From contig CP136534.1 of NCBI GenBank assembly GCA_051016205.1, forward strand, positions 3,410,001 through 3,474,000: a DNA stretch of 64,000 bases, read 5' to 3'. The stretch is from Acuticoccus sp051016205. Lineage in GTDB: Bacteria > Pseudomonadota > Alphaproteobacteria > Rhizobiales > Amorphaceae. A program made the translations under genes and the position numbers. How positions within the stretch are numbered: position 1 is the stretch's first letter; the number at the start of each line of letters is the position of its first letter. This document shows, piece after piece, positions 1 to 8,101 of the stretch. The notes under the pieces were generated by a model that was given only the letters and a program-made list of their open reading frames with translations, did not search any database and was not told the DNA's origin.

Positions 1-261
1 GCCGACGGTGGGGTAGGCGGAAAGATCAGGCTCCTGCGCAAGATAGCGAACCGTCGCCTCTGGCTGGATGAACCGCTTGCCCGAATCAGGGGCGATGGAC
101 CCTGCGGCCAGCTTCAACAGCGTCGACTTGCCCGACCCGTTGCGGCCCACGAGCGCAATCCTGTCGCCAGCGCCGACAAAGATGTTCGCGCCCTCAAGCA
201 GCGGTGTGCCGCCAAAGGTGAGGGAGATGTCCTGCAAGGTCAGAAGTGGGGGACGCGCCAT
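1..261 (-). CDS. ABC-F family ATPase, N-terminal part (gene runs off the window)
   Basis: Only the first 87 codons are present, read leftward from an ATG at 261. The translation begins MARPPLLTLQDISLTFGG, followed by a Walker A motif GRNGSGKST near residues 39-47. The stretch after it (KLAAGSIAPDSG, then a segment ending YLAQEPDLSAYPTVG) is typical of the first nucleotide-binding domain of ABC-F proteins such as Uup and EttA, which are soluble and act on ribosomes or nucleic acid rather than in transport. No membrane segment is seen. The exact subfamily cannot be decided because the linker and second ATPase domain lie outside the window. The 285 bases upstream hold a terminator for the neighbouring leftward operon and presumably this gene's promoter. 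Confidence 0.85.
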   Translation of the reverse strand, partial: MARPPLLTLQDISLTFGGTPLLEGANIFVGAGDRIALVGRNGSGKSTLLKLAAGSIAPDSGKRFIQPEATVRYLAQEPDLSAYPTVG

Positions 262-408
262 GGCCCCGATCTAAGGCAGGTGGGACAAACATGGAAGCTG
301 GGTGGGCGGAGAGCGTCGCCTTGCGCGCAGAATGTGTGGACACGCTAAGAGCCGCCTTGGTTCATCATGGCGCGAGCGCGGCCTGCGGTGTTCCGGAGTT
401 CGGCGTTC

Positions 409-441
409 AAAAATGCGAAAGTCCGCAACAGCGGACTTTCG
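409..441 (-). terminator. Rho-independent terminator of the leftward TRAP/CoA-transferase operon
   Basis: A perfect 11-bp stem, CGAAAGTCCGC paired with GCGGACTTTCG around an AACA loop (416-441), is followed on the minus strand by a run of five T (409-413 complemented). It lies about 105 bases past the stop of the CoA-transferase gene, in the right orientation to end that operon. Confidence 0.8.
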
Positions 442-546
442 TGGAACGGTCGAAAGGCAACGATGACAGGGTCCTGCCTCAGCAATGGAATTGTGTGGGA
501 AGGCTCGCGGAACGGTGGGGGTGCATTCTGCAGCGGGGTTTTGCCG

Positions 547-1749
547 CTACTCGGTTTGCGCGGCGGCGCCGCTTGTGACCAGGGCATCGATTTCTGGTTC
601 CTGGAAGCCGAACTCGGTCAGGATTTCGCGGGTGTGTTCGCCGACCAAGGGTGCGGGGCGATCGATGGTGGGGGGTGTGCGGCTCATGCCGATGGCGGGG
701 GCAACGGTTTTGACCGTGCCTGCGGTGTAGTGCTCGTAGCTGGTGATGGCGCCGATGTGTTTCACCTGCGGGTCGTCGGCCACCTCGGTGTGGCTGCGGA
801 CCTCGCCGCACCACACGTCAACGGCCAACAGCTTTTCCATCAGCCGGGCGGTGGCACAGCGCTTGGTGTGAGCTGCAATCTTCTCCCACACCTCGTCGCG
901 CTTGTCGTAAAGGGCAGCGCGGTCGTCGTATTGGGCAAGGTCGGGGGCGTCCAAAACCTCCACCAGGCGCTTGAATGGGCTCATGGCTATGGTCACCCAG
1001 CCATCGCTTGTGGGGTAGACGCCGAAGGGCGCGTCCATCCCCGGGTGGCCAATGCCTGATTTGGGGCGCTCAAAATCCTGGCCGAAGTTGAGGCAGGCCA
1101 CGAACTCCTGCATCTGGTGGGCCATCAAACCTGCCAGGAGGTTGACCTTCACCTCCTGTCCCTCGCCGGAGCGCTCGCGCCAATAAAGGGCGGAGAGAAT
1201 GCCGTAGACCATGTTCATGGCGCCGATCTGGTCGGCAAAGCCCGAGCCGACGGGGATGGGCGGGCCGTCGGCAGGGCCGGTCGCCGCCATCACGCCCGAC
1301 AAGCCTTGGATGAGCATGTCCTGGCCGGGGCGGGTGACGTAAGGCCCATCCTCGCCATAACCCGAGCCAGAGCAGTAGATGATGCGCGGGTTGACGGCGC
1401 GGAAGTCTTCATAACCGTAGCCGAGGCGCGCCATCACGCCCGGGCGAAAGTTCTGCACCACCACGTCGGCCTTTTCGGCGAGACGAAAGACGGCGCGCTT
1501 GGCCTCCGGGTTCTTAAGGTCCAGCGCCAGCGAGCGCTTGTTGCGGTTCCAAGCCAGGAAGTTCGGGCTTTCCTTGCCGCCCACCCATTTGTTGAAGAAC
1601 GTCATGGTGCGGAAAAGGTCGCCCTGACCCGGCCGCTCCACCTTGATGACGTTGGCCCCAAGGTCCCCCAGAAGAAGCGTTGCGAACGGACCTTGCAGGA
1701 GGTGCGAAAAATCCAGGATGACGACGTCTTTGAGGGCTTTCTCGCTCAA
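547..1749 (-). CDS. CaiB/BaiF-type (class III) CoA-transferase
   Basis: The 400-residue protein matches the class III CoA-transferase fold and usual length. It opens with DVVILDFSHLLQGPFATLLL and has the family blocks GDLGANVIKVERP (about 28-40), NRNKRSLALDLK (68-79) and the catalytic-Asp block GQDMLIQGLSG with Asp about 144. Such enzymes move CoA between carboxylic acids (formyl-, carnitine-, succinyl-CoA types). The start is TTG, overlapping the stop of the enoyl-CoA hydratase gene in TTGA, so translation is probably coupled. It is the last gene of an operon with a TRAP transporter, so it likely activates the imported acid as a CoA thioester. The substrate cannot be told from sequence. Confidence 0.92.
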   Translation of the reverse strand: MSEKALKDVVILDFSHLLQGPFATLLLGDLGANVIKVERPGQGDLFRTMTFFNKWVGGKESPNFLAWNRNKRSLALDLKNPEAKRAVFRLAEKADVVVQNFRPGVMARLGYGYEDFRAVNPRIIYCSGSGYGEDGPYVTRPGQDMLIQGLSGVMAATGPADGPPIPVGSGFADQIGAMNMVYGILSALYWRERSGEGQEVKVNLLAGLMAHQMQEFVACLNFGQDFERPKSGIGHPGMDAPFGVYPTSDGWVTIAMSPFKRLVEVLDAPDLAQYDDRAALYDKRDEVWEKIAAHTKRCATARLMEKLLAVDVWCGEVRSHTEVADDPQVKHIGAITSYEHYTAGTVKTVAPAIGMSRTPPTIDRPAPLVGEHTREILTEFGFQEPEIDALVTSGAAAQTE

Positions 1750-2534
1750 CGCTTGGCCTCCTTCTCGGCCCGCCGTGCTTCGGACTTAGCCGCGAAATCG
1801 GCAATGTGCTGGCGGGCATTGGTGGTGAGGAACAGGTGGTGGAGGGCCTCGGCCTCACGGTCCAACGCAGCGCCCAACGCGCTTTCCCCTGCAAGCTGTG
1901 TGAGGGATTTGATGGCCCTTAGCGCCGCAGGGGCGTGGGCGGCCATGGTGGTGGCGAGGCTGACCGCCTCGTCCAGTGGATCGCCATCGGTGAGGTGGGA
2001 GACTAGGCCGAGGTCGGCGAAGGTCTCCGCCGTCAAAGCTTCGCCCGTTGCCAGCAGCTCGAACGCGCGGTTGGGGCCGATCCTGCGGGCAAGGCGCTGG
2101 GTGCCGCCGCCGCCTGGGATAAGGTCGAGCTTGATTTCCGGAAGGCCCATCTTGGCGCCGCAGCGGGCGACAATCACGTCCGTCGCAAGGGCGATTTCGA
2201 ACCCGCCGCCAAGGGCGTAGCCGTTCACGGCGGCAATAACGGGTTTGCCTGAGCGCTCGAACGCTTCGTAGACCCGCCGGCCGTCCCTTTGGAAACGCCG
2301 GAATCCCGCCTCGTCGAGCCCTGCATACTCTTTGATGTCCGCCCCCGCCATGAACGCTTTGCCAGCGCCTGTGATGACGACCGCGCCAACATTCTCATCG
2401 GCTTCAGCGGCCTCCATGGCCTCCACGATGGCAAAGATCATCGGCGTCGACATGGCGTTCAACTGGTCGGGCCTGTTGAAGCGGATGATGCGCACCCGCC
2501 CGACCGTGTCGGTGGTCACAAGAGGCTCAGCCAT
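1746..2534 (-). CDS. Enoyl-CoA hydratase/isomerase (crotonase family)
   Basis: This 262-residue crotonase-family protein has the oxyanion-hole segments AFMAGADIKEY and AVNGYALGGGFEIALATD, and a GLPEIKLDLIPGGGGTQRL block with the Glu used in hydratases. The ATG at 2534 is preferred over an in-frame start at 2552 because it overlaps the upstream stop as ATGGCTGA and gives the usual N-terminus MAEPLVTTDTVGRV. It probably acts on the acyl-CoA made by the adjacent CoA-transferase, hydrating or isomerising it for beta-oxidation-like breakdown. Coupling on both sides (8-nt overlap upstream, 4-nt overlap downstream) places it firmly in the TRAP operon. The substrate is unknown. Confidence 0.92.
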   Translation of the reverse strand: MAEPLVTTDTVGRVRIIRFNRPDQLNAMSTPMIFAIVEAMEAAEADENVGAVVITGAGKAFMAGADIKEYAGLDEAGFRRFQRDGRRVYEAFERSGKPVIAAVNGYALGGGFEIALATDVIVARCGAKMGLPEIKLDLIPGGGGTQRLARRIGPNRAFELLATGEALTAETFADLGLVSHLTDGDPLDEAVSLATTMAAHAPAALRAIKSLTQLAGESALGAALDREAEALHHLFLTTNARQHIADFAAKSEARRAEKEAKR

Positions 2535-3699
2535 GGGTGGGCGCCTCGTCAAAGGCGCGGGCGTAACCGTCGAGGATGGCGGCGGCCGCCTCGTTGCGCG
2601 TGGTCTCCCCTTTCAGAAAGCTGTTCATGGTCTCCCCCGCCGCCTCGAAGAACGGCACGTAGCCGTGAAAGCGCGGACGCAGATACGCTTTGTCCAAGGT
2701 TTGCAGCGTATCTTTGAAGAAGTTGTTGGAGGCAGCGTTCACGGCGCTGTCCTCCCACGCTGCGCGGCTTCCTGGCTGGCCGCCTTCCTCGAAGTAAGGC
2801 CCGCGCATCACCTCCTTTTGGTGCAGCCAGGTGAGGTAGACGGCGGCTGCATCAAGGTCCTTGCAGGAACGGGTGACGGAGCAGCCCGCGCCGCCCAAGA
2901 GCGCCCCCGCGGCAGGGTCCTCGCCAGGGCCTGCGAAGTCGGCGGCAAGCACCATTCTGTCCACACCGTTGCGGGCGTAGTTGGAATAGCCGAAGGCAAG
3001 GGGGACGTAGGCGATCTCGTCGCCCTCGGCCATCGCATCAAGGGTCTTGATGGGGTTGCGCGCGGTGGAATCGGTGTGGGCAAGGCTTACAAGCTCACGC
3101 ACAAGGTCCATCACGTCGCGCAGGACGCCGGTTTCCAGAAACACGCCTTCAGCGCCCGCCGGCGCCTCGCCCAGATTGGTGGCGTAGGTCATGACCAGGC
3201 AGATGGAATCGGTGGGGCAGGCGGGGACGGCCATCCACATGCCTTGCTCACGCAGTCCCACAGCTAACGCAAGAACGTCGTTGTGGGTGCGCGGCACGTC
3301 GAAACCTGCCCGCTCCAGCAAATCCGGGCGATAGGCGGCGACCTGTGCGGCGGCATCGGTCGGAAGGCCATAGACGGCGCCAGCGAAATGGTAGGAGCGG
3401 GCGGAATTGCCCACCTCGTCCTCAAGGGTCGCCTTCACAAGGTCGGGGACGATGTCGTTGAGGTCCAAAAGGCAGCCCGTGGCGTGGGCCGTCCCCACAA
3501 AAGGGTGGTCCACAATGATGAAGTCGTATCGGTCGGCAAGGGGCTCCACAGGCGCTTCGCCAAAGTCGCGCAGGCTGCGGGCTTCCCACTCCACGGTGAT
3601 GTCGGGGTGGTCAGCCTCGAAGGCCGGCACGGTTTCCTTCAGGCAGGCAAAGCCGCGCGGATGGTCCCAGCCGATACCTTTCAGCGTGCGCTTCGTCAT
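2527..3699 (-). CDS. Leaderless extracellular-solute-binding-like protein (ABC type 1 fold)
   Basis: The 390-residue protein resembles sugar-type ABC substrate-binding proteins: an early beta-strand with FACLKETVPAFEADHPDITV, YDFIIVDHPFVGTA near residue 60, and the fold's later YGLPTDAAAQVAAYRPDLLE block. It has no signal peptide or lipobox; it starts MTKRTLKGIGWDHPRG, and no alternative start gives a leader. No ABC permease or ATPase is nearby; the transporter in this operon is TRAP. It overlaps the upstream IclR stop by ATGA. It may be a cytoplasmic ligand-binding protein or a sensor for the operon's substrate, or may be exported by another route. The fold assignment is fairly sure; the role is unknown. 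Confidence 0.75.
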   Translation of the reverse strand: MTKRTLKGIGWDHPRGFACLKETVPAFEADHPDITVEWEARSLRDFGEAPVEPLADRYDFIIVDHPFVGTAHATGCLLDLNDIVPDLVKATLEDEVGNSARSYHFAGAVYGLPTDAAAQVAAYRPDLLERAGFDVPRTHNDVLALAVGLREQGMWMAVPACPTDSICLVMTYATNLGEAPAGAEGVFLETGVLRDVMDLVRELVSLAHTDSTARNPIKTLDAMAEGDEIAYVPLAFGYSNYARNGVDRMVLAADFAGPGEDPAAGALLGGAGCSVTRSCKDLDAAAVYLTWLHQKEVMRGPYFEEGGQPGSRAAWEDSAVNAASNNFFKDTLQTLDKAYLRPRFHGYVPFFEAAGETMNSFLKGETTRNEAAAAILDGYARAFDEAPTHG

Positions 3700-4505
3700 G
3701 AGGCGGTGGTCTCCCTTGGCTCGGCAATGTCGGTGTGTGCGTCTTGCGCTCCCAGTCCGCGGCTCAAGGCACGGCCTGCGTCCCTAAGGGCCAGAAGGGT
3801 GCTTTCCCGGGTCTGGCTGGCGCGGGTTTGTTCAAGATAGGGAACGGTCATTGCTGCAATGACGCGGCCTGAATGGTCGCTGACGGGAACGGTGAGATTG
3901 GTGACGCCCCTCACCACCCGGCTCTCCCAGGCCTCGTGGCCAAGGCGGCGCGCATCGGCGAACCGGCGTTGAAGCCCCGCGTGCTCGTCCGTGGGCAGTG
4001 CCCCCAGAGTGGCCCCGATCCGCCCTTCGTTTTGAAAAGCGGTGATGACGACGCCCGAGCTTGTCTCAAGGAGGGGAAACTTCGCCCCCACCTTGACGCT
4101 GTAGTGCATGGGCAACGGGCTGTTGGCCGCCGCAACGATCAGGAGTTCATGGCGCTCGGCCACCGCCAGATGGCAGGACTGGAGCGTGGCGAGCGCCAGG
4201 TCTTCCAGCAGAGGCTGGGCCATGTGGAGGAGGCGGGCCATGGGCGGATGGCGGTGCGCCAGCTCGAACAGCTTGAGCGACAGGTGGTAGCGCTCGCTGA
4301 CAGGGTGCTTGTAGAGGAAGGCGCGCCGCTCCAGCGTGATGACAGTGCGGTAGATCTCACCCATCGATCGGCCGAGGGCGTTGGCAAGATCGGTCATGGC
4401 GGCGCCATCGGGTCGGCTCGCCAGAAGCTCAAGCACGTCCAGCGCTTTGTCGACCGCAGGCACCTGGTAGGTGCCGACAGGTTTTGCATCCCCATTCGGT
4501 TTCAT
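3696..4505 (-). CDS. IclR-family transcriptional regulator
   Basis: The 269-residue protein has an N-terminal winged helix-turn-helix (VPAVDKALDVLELLASRP, then MTDLANALGRSMGEIYRTVI, about residues 15-60) and a C-terminal IclR ligand-binding domain ending with the VPVSDHSGRVIAAMTVPY block. The ATG at 4505 is chosen because it overlaps the TRAP permease stop as TGATG and gives the standard IclR N-terminus; longer reading upstream would run through the permease gene in another frame. It sits inside the operon it probably controls. Palindromes in the divergent intergenic region near 7321-7343 are likely binding sites. The effector is presumably the transported acid or its CoA product. Confidence 0.92.
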   Translation of the reverse strand: MKPNGDAKPVGTYQVPAVDKALDVLELLASRPDGAAMTDLANALGRSMGEIYRTVITLERRAFLYKHPVSERYHLSLKLFELAHRHPPMARLLHMAQPLLEDLALATLQSCHLAVAERHELLIVAAANSPLPMHYSVKVGAKFPLLETSSGVVITAFQNEGRIGATLGALPTDEHAGLQRRFADARRLGHEAWESRVVRGVTNLTVPVSDHSGRVIAAMTVPYLEQTRASQTRESTLLALRDAGRALSRGLGAQDAHTDIAEPRETTAS

Positions 4506-5773
4506 CACAGCCTCGCCAGGAAGGTGGAGAGCGGCGGGAACAGGATCAAAAGCGCGGCCACCACAATGAAGGTGGCGATGAACGGCACCACCGCCCTGGC
4601 AAACTTCGTGATGGGCACCTTTGTGATGGTACACGTGGTGAACATCACCGTCCCCACAGGCGGCGTGATTCCCCCCAGGTGGATGACGAAGACGAACACC
4701 ACGCCGAACTGCACAGGGTCGATCCCGAGCGCCTGCGCCACAGGCATGAACATGGGCGCAAGGATGAGGATCAGCGCCGTTCCCTCCACCAGCATCCCAG
4801 CGATGAACAAAATCGCACCGATCATCACCAGCATGAGGGTGGGGTCGCTGGTCGCCATCAACAGCGCCTCGCCCACCTCCTGGGGAATGCGCTGGAAGGT
4901 GAGGATCCACGTGAAGGCGGCGGACGCGGCAAGGACAAGGATGATGGCCGAGGTGGTCACCACCGTGTTGACGAGCGCCTGCCAGATGTCCCGCCAGGAC
5001 GCCTCACGATAAAGGAGAATGAAGAGGGCCGTGTAGGCGACCGCAACGCCGCCGGCCTCCGATGGTGTGAAAACGCCGCCGCGGATCCCCACCACGATGA
5101 GCACAGGCATCATAATGGCGGGGAGGGCGCGCAGGAAGGCAATCCCGATTCCGTCCCAAGAAGCGCGCTCCTCGGGCGCATCCCACCCGCCGCGTTTGGC
5201 AAGGATGTGGGTCAGGACGATGAGGGCAGCGGCAAGGACGATGCCGGGCACGATGGCGCCCACGAACAACTGGCCAATGGAGGTGTCGGTGACGAAACCG
5301 AACAGGATGAGGCCGATGCCCGGCGGGATAAGCGGTGCGATCAACGCGGAGGACGCGGTGAGTGCGGCGGAGAACGGGGCGGGGTAGCCGCGCCGCGTCA
5401 TCTCTGGCACCAGGATTTTGGATTGCATGGCCGCATCGCCATTGGCAGAGCCTGACATCCCCGCAAGCAGCGTCGACAACAGGACGTTGGTCTTGGCAAG
5501 GCCGCCCGTCAGAGGCCGCGTCACCAGCATGGCAAAGTCCATGACGCGGCGGGTGATGCCCGACACGTTCATCAACTCACCCGTCAGAATGAACAGCGGG
5601 ACGGCAAGGAGCGGAAAGCTTTGCGTGCCCGCGACAAGACGCTGGGCGAAGGCAACGTCCATCACCGCAGGGTCGGCCCACACCCAAAGGAGCGACAGGG
5701 CAAGAAGCACCATCGCCACAGGAACGCCGAGCGCCAGGAGGACGACGAAGGAGGTGCCCGCAAGCCCCAGCAT
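4505..5773 (-). CDS. dctM: TRAP transporter large permease (DctM type)
   Basis: A 422-residue, highly hydrophobic protein with the DctM hallmarks: GTSFVVLLALGVPVAMVL at the start, FPLLAVPLFILTGELMN (about residues 55-70), SGSANGDAAMQSKI, and ALIAPLIPPGIGLI. About 11-12 membrane segments are predicted by eye. The ATG at 5773 overlaps the small-permease stop as TGATG. It is the ion-coupled transport subunit of a tripartite system that takes up an organic acid delivered by the periplasmic DctP protein. The genes that follow (IclR, hydratase, CoA-transferase) suggest the substrate is metabolised as a CoA ester. Confidence 0.95.
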   Translation of the reverse strand: MLGLAGTSFVVLLALGVPVAMVLLALSLLWVWADPAVMDVAFAQRLVAGTQSFPLLAVPLFILTGELMNVSGITRRVMDFAMLVTRPLTGGLAKTNVLLSTLLAGMSGSANGDAAMQSKILVPEMTRRGYPAPFSAALTASSALIAPLIPPGIGLILFGFVTDTSIGQLFVGAIVPGIVLAAALIVLTHILAKRGGWDAPEERASWDGIGIAFLRALPAIMMPVLIVVGIRGGVFTPSEAGGVAVAYTALFILLYREASWRDIWQALVNTVVTTSAIILVLAASAAFTWILTFQRIPQEVGEALLMATSDPTLMLVMIGAILFIAGMLVEGTALILILAPMFMPVAQALGIDPVQFGVVFVFVIHLGGITPPVGTVMFTTCTITKVPITKFARAVVPFIATFIVVAALLILFPPLSTFLARL

Positions 5774-6258
5774 CAGGCGCGCTCGCTTCGGCTGCCGTCC
5801 GCAAGGCGGGCAAGGCCAAGGAGTTGGAAAAGGGCAAGCAAGGCAAACCCTATGGGAAGGGCCGCATAAAGCCAGCCAATGGACACGCGCAGCGACGGCA
5901 TGATCATCCCCGCGCGCGAGAACAGCTGCCAGCCGATATAGGCGATGAAGAGGGAAAGGCCTGCCATGGCCACCTGGCGCACCGCAAAGAGCGTCGCCCG
6001 CCACCGGCCGGGCAAGGCCATATCGATCACGTCCACCGCCAGATGGGCGCGTGCGCGCTCGGCCACCGCAAGGCCCAGGAACACCATCCAGGCAAACAGC
6101 AGCGTCGACAAATCATAGGAGTAGATGAGAGGGGCACCGAACACATAGCGCATGACCACGGCAACGATCACAAGCCCCACCATTGCCACCGTCACAAGGA
6201 CGGTGGCGACGGTCAGGATCCCCCCAATCACCCGCTCCATGAGCGCGAAGGCACCCAT
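5773..6258 (-). CDS. dctQ: TRAP transporter small permease (DctQ type)
   Basis: The 161-residue protein has four hydrophobic segments and the DctQ pattern: an early VMRYVFGAPLIYSYDLS after the first helices, WMVFLGLAVAERARAHLAVDV in the middle, and a final helix followed by a basic tail. It is the membrane partner of the adjacent large permease, with which it shares a 1-nt stop/start overlap. It lies 21 bases downstream of the binding-protein gene, as usual for dctPQM order. Confidence 0.93.
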   Translation of the reverse strand: MGAFALMERVIGGILTVATVLVTVAMVGLVIVAVVMRYVFGAPLIYSYDLSTLLFAWMVFLGLAVAERARAHLAVDVIDMALPGRWRATLFAVRQVAMAGLSLFIAYIGWQLFSRAGMIMPSLRVSIGWLYAALPIGFALLALFQLLGLARLADGSRSERA

Positions 6259-6279
6259 GACAGGCGGCCGGGCGAAGGG

Positions 6280-7257
6280 TCAGTTGGCGGTGATGATGGC
6301 GCGGGCGCGGTCGTAAAGCCCGTCCGACCACTCGGGGAAGGCCTCGGCAATGCCGCCCGCACGGTCGGCGAACTGGCTCTTGTCGATGTCGGAGATGACC
6401 GTCATCCCCTTGTCCTTCAATTCTTGAATGCCGGCCTCATAGCCTGAAAGGGCCGCCTCGCTCATGGCGTTGCAGGCGTTATCGGCCTCTTCCTGGACGA
6501 CCATCTGGTGCTCATGCGACAAGCCGTTGAAAAGGCTGGCGCTGATGACGACGGGCGACAGGTCGAGGATGTGATTGGTCTGCACCAGGTACTGGGCGTG
6601 CTCGTGGTGCTTCTGGTCGAGGATCGCGGCAGGCGGGGCCTCGGCCGCATCGATCACCCCTTGGGCGAAGGCGCTGTAGACTTCAGGCCAGGGCATCGGT
6701 GTCGGCGCAGCGTCGAAGACCTGCTTGACCATTTCGGTGTAGATGGTCACCGGCTGGACGCGCATTTTCAGCCCCGCCATGTCCTCAGGCGAGGAGACTT
6801 CCTTCTCGCGCGTATAAAGATCGCGGATGCCGAAGGCGAAGTAGCACAACACCTTCACGTTCACCTCTTCGGCCTTGGCGTGAAGGTCGCCCACAAGGTC
6901 GCTCGCCAAGAAGCGCTGGGCCGCCTCGTAGTCGGGGTACATGAACGGGAAGACGATCACCGAAAAATCCGGCACGTAGTTGGCGATGGTGCCCACACCC
7001 ACCTGGCCGATAAGGTTGCCGCCAAGGGTGATCTGCTCGGTGATCTGGGAGTTTTCGCCCAACTGACCTGACGGGAACATGTCCACCGTCACAGCGCCGT
7101 CTGTGCGCTCTTGGATGGCCTTTGCCATCGCTTCACCGGCCGTGTTCACGAAGTGGCTGGGTGAGTTCATGTGCGCAAAGCGCACGTTGGTTTCAGCCGA
7201 CGCAGCGCCCGCCAGAACAAGGCCGAGGGCGGTCACGGACAACAGGGCAGCTTTCAT
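6280..7257 (-). CDS. dctP: TRAP transporter solute-binding protein (DctP type)
   Basis: The 325-residue precursor has a clear Sec signal (MKAALLSVTALGLVLAGAAS, cleavage probably after ASA near residue 23) and then the DctP domain: VRFAHMNSPSHFV, a GQLGENSQITEQITLG block, and the substrate carboxylate-binding region KMRVQPVTIYTEMV around residues 155-170. The ATG at 7257 follows a strong GGAGGAGA ribosome site; an upstream in-frame start would bury the signal peptide. It captures the substrate in the periplasm for DctQM. It is the first gene of the operon, facing a divergent RraA-like gene across about 150 bases that contain palindromes. Confidence 0.95.
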   Translation of the reverse strand: MKAALLSVTALGLVLAGAASAETNVRFAHMNSPSHFVNTAGEAMAKAIQERTDGAVTVDMFPSGQLGENSQITEQITLGGNLIGQVGVGTIANYVPDFSVIVFPFMYPDYEAAQRFLASDLVGDLHAKAEEVNVKVLCYFAFGIRDLYTREKEVSSPEDMAGLKMRVQPVTIYTEMVKQVFDAAPTPMPWPEVYSAFAQGVIDAAEAPPAAILDQKHHEHAQYLVQTNHILDLSPVVISASLFNGLSHEHQMVVQEEADNACNAMSEAALSGYEAGIQELKDKGMTVISDIDKSQFADRAGGIAEAFPEWSDGLYDRARAIITAN

Positions 7258-7320
7258 GGATGTCTCCTCCGTCAGGCGGCTTTGCCGCACACAGTCCACG
7301 GATTCCCGCGTGGTTCTTGC

Positions 7321-7343
7321 TTTCATAAATGAAAACGTGTTTT
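7321..7343. promoter_or_regulatory. Candidate operator (two adjacent palindromes) in a divergent promoter region
   Basis: Between dctP (leftward) and the RraA-like gene (rightward) lie TTTCAT-AA-ATGAAA (7321-7334) and AAAAC-GT-GTTTT (7332-7343), in an AT-rich patch within GC-rich DNA. Position and symmetry fit binding by the operon's own IclR regulator, but this is inference. Confidence 0.5.
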
Positions 7344-7410
7344 TAAATATGAGTCAATGTTTGCCTCTGACCAGGGGTAAGCGGACCAAAACGCAAGGGG
7401 AGGCGGCCAG

Positions 7411-8055
7411 TTGAGCAACGCGCAGAAGATTTTGTCGGAGTGCTATACGGGCGCCGTGCATGACGTGATGCGCGCGCGCGGCATGCGGACCTTCACCCTG
7501 CCGCCGACGCTCGTCCCGTTGATCGAAGATGCGCGGATTTGCGGCCCCGCCTTCACCATCGAAGGGGTGACGGGGGACGTCGACGCCCACGAGACCTTGC
7601 TTGCCTGGACGGGCCTGTTGTCCCGCGCGCCGCATGGGTCGGTCTGGGTCTGCCAGCCCAATGACGACACCGTTGCCCTCATGGGCGAACTCTCCGCGGA
7701 GACGCTTCTGGCCAAGGGCGTTAGAGGGGCAATCCTGGACGGCGGAGCAAGGGACACGCCTTTTCTGGTGCGCCTTGGTTTTCCCGTCTGGCGGCGCTTC
7801 AACACCCCGCGGGACATTGTGGGCTACTGGCTACCAAAAGCCGTCGACGAGCCCATCGTGATCGGCGAGGTGACCATCAACCCGCGCGACATTATCCTGG
7901 CCGACCGGGACGGTGTGGTGGTGGTGCCATCTGATAAGGCCGAGGAGATTGCCGCCGAAGCCCACACCGCCATGAACACCGAAAACCTGGTACGCAAAGC
8001 GATTCTGGACGGCGTCGACCCTCAGGAGGCCTACCGCCGCTTCGGAAAGTTTTGA
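7411..8055 (+). CDS. RraA-like protein / 4-hydroxy-4-methyl-2-oxoglutarate aldolase family
   Basis: A 214-residue RraA-fold protein. The family motif for metal and oxoacid binding is present as AILDGGARDTPFL (about residues 107-120), and the C-terminal third has INPRDIILADRDGVVVVPSD, as in metal-dependent HMG/CHA aldolases and related oxaloacetate decarboxylases. The start is TTG at 7411, 7 bases after a GGGGAGG ribosome site. It is divergent from the TRAP operon and may share its operator, so it could act in the same carboxylate pathway by cleaving or decarboxylating a 2-oxo acid. RraA-like RNase E inhibition is less likely in this setting. Confidence 0.88.
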   Translation: MSNAQKILSECYTGAVHDVMRARGMRTFTLPPTLVPLIEDARICGPAFTIEGVTGDVDAHETLLAWTGLLSRAPHGSVWVCQPNDDTVALMGELSAETLLAKGVRGAILDGGARDTPFLVRLGFPVWRRFNTPRDIVGYWLPKAVDEPIVIGEVTINPRDIILADRDGVVVVPSDKAEEIAAEAHTAMNTENLVRKAILDGVDPQEAYRRFGKF

Positions 8056-8062
8056 AAGATCT

Positions 8063-8090
8063 GGCCGGGTGCTCGGTCAGAGCCCCGGCC
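8063..8090. terminator. Strong hairpin between convergent genes
   Basis: GGCCGGG-T-GCTC, loop GGTCA, then GAGC-CCCGGCC forms an 11-bp stem with one bulge between the convergent RraA-like gene and the propeller-like gene. No clear T run follows, so it may be a weak or Rho-assisted bidirectional terminator. Confidence 0.5.
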
Positions 8091-8101
8091 AACACTGCCC
8101 C

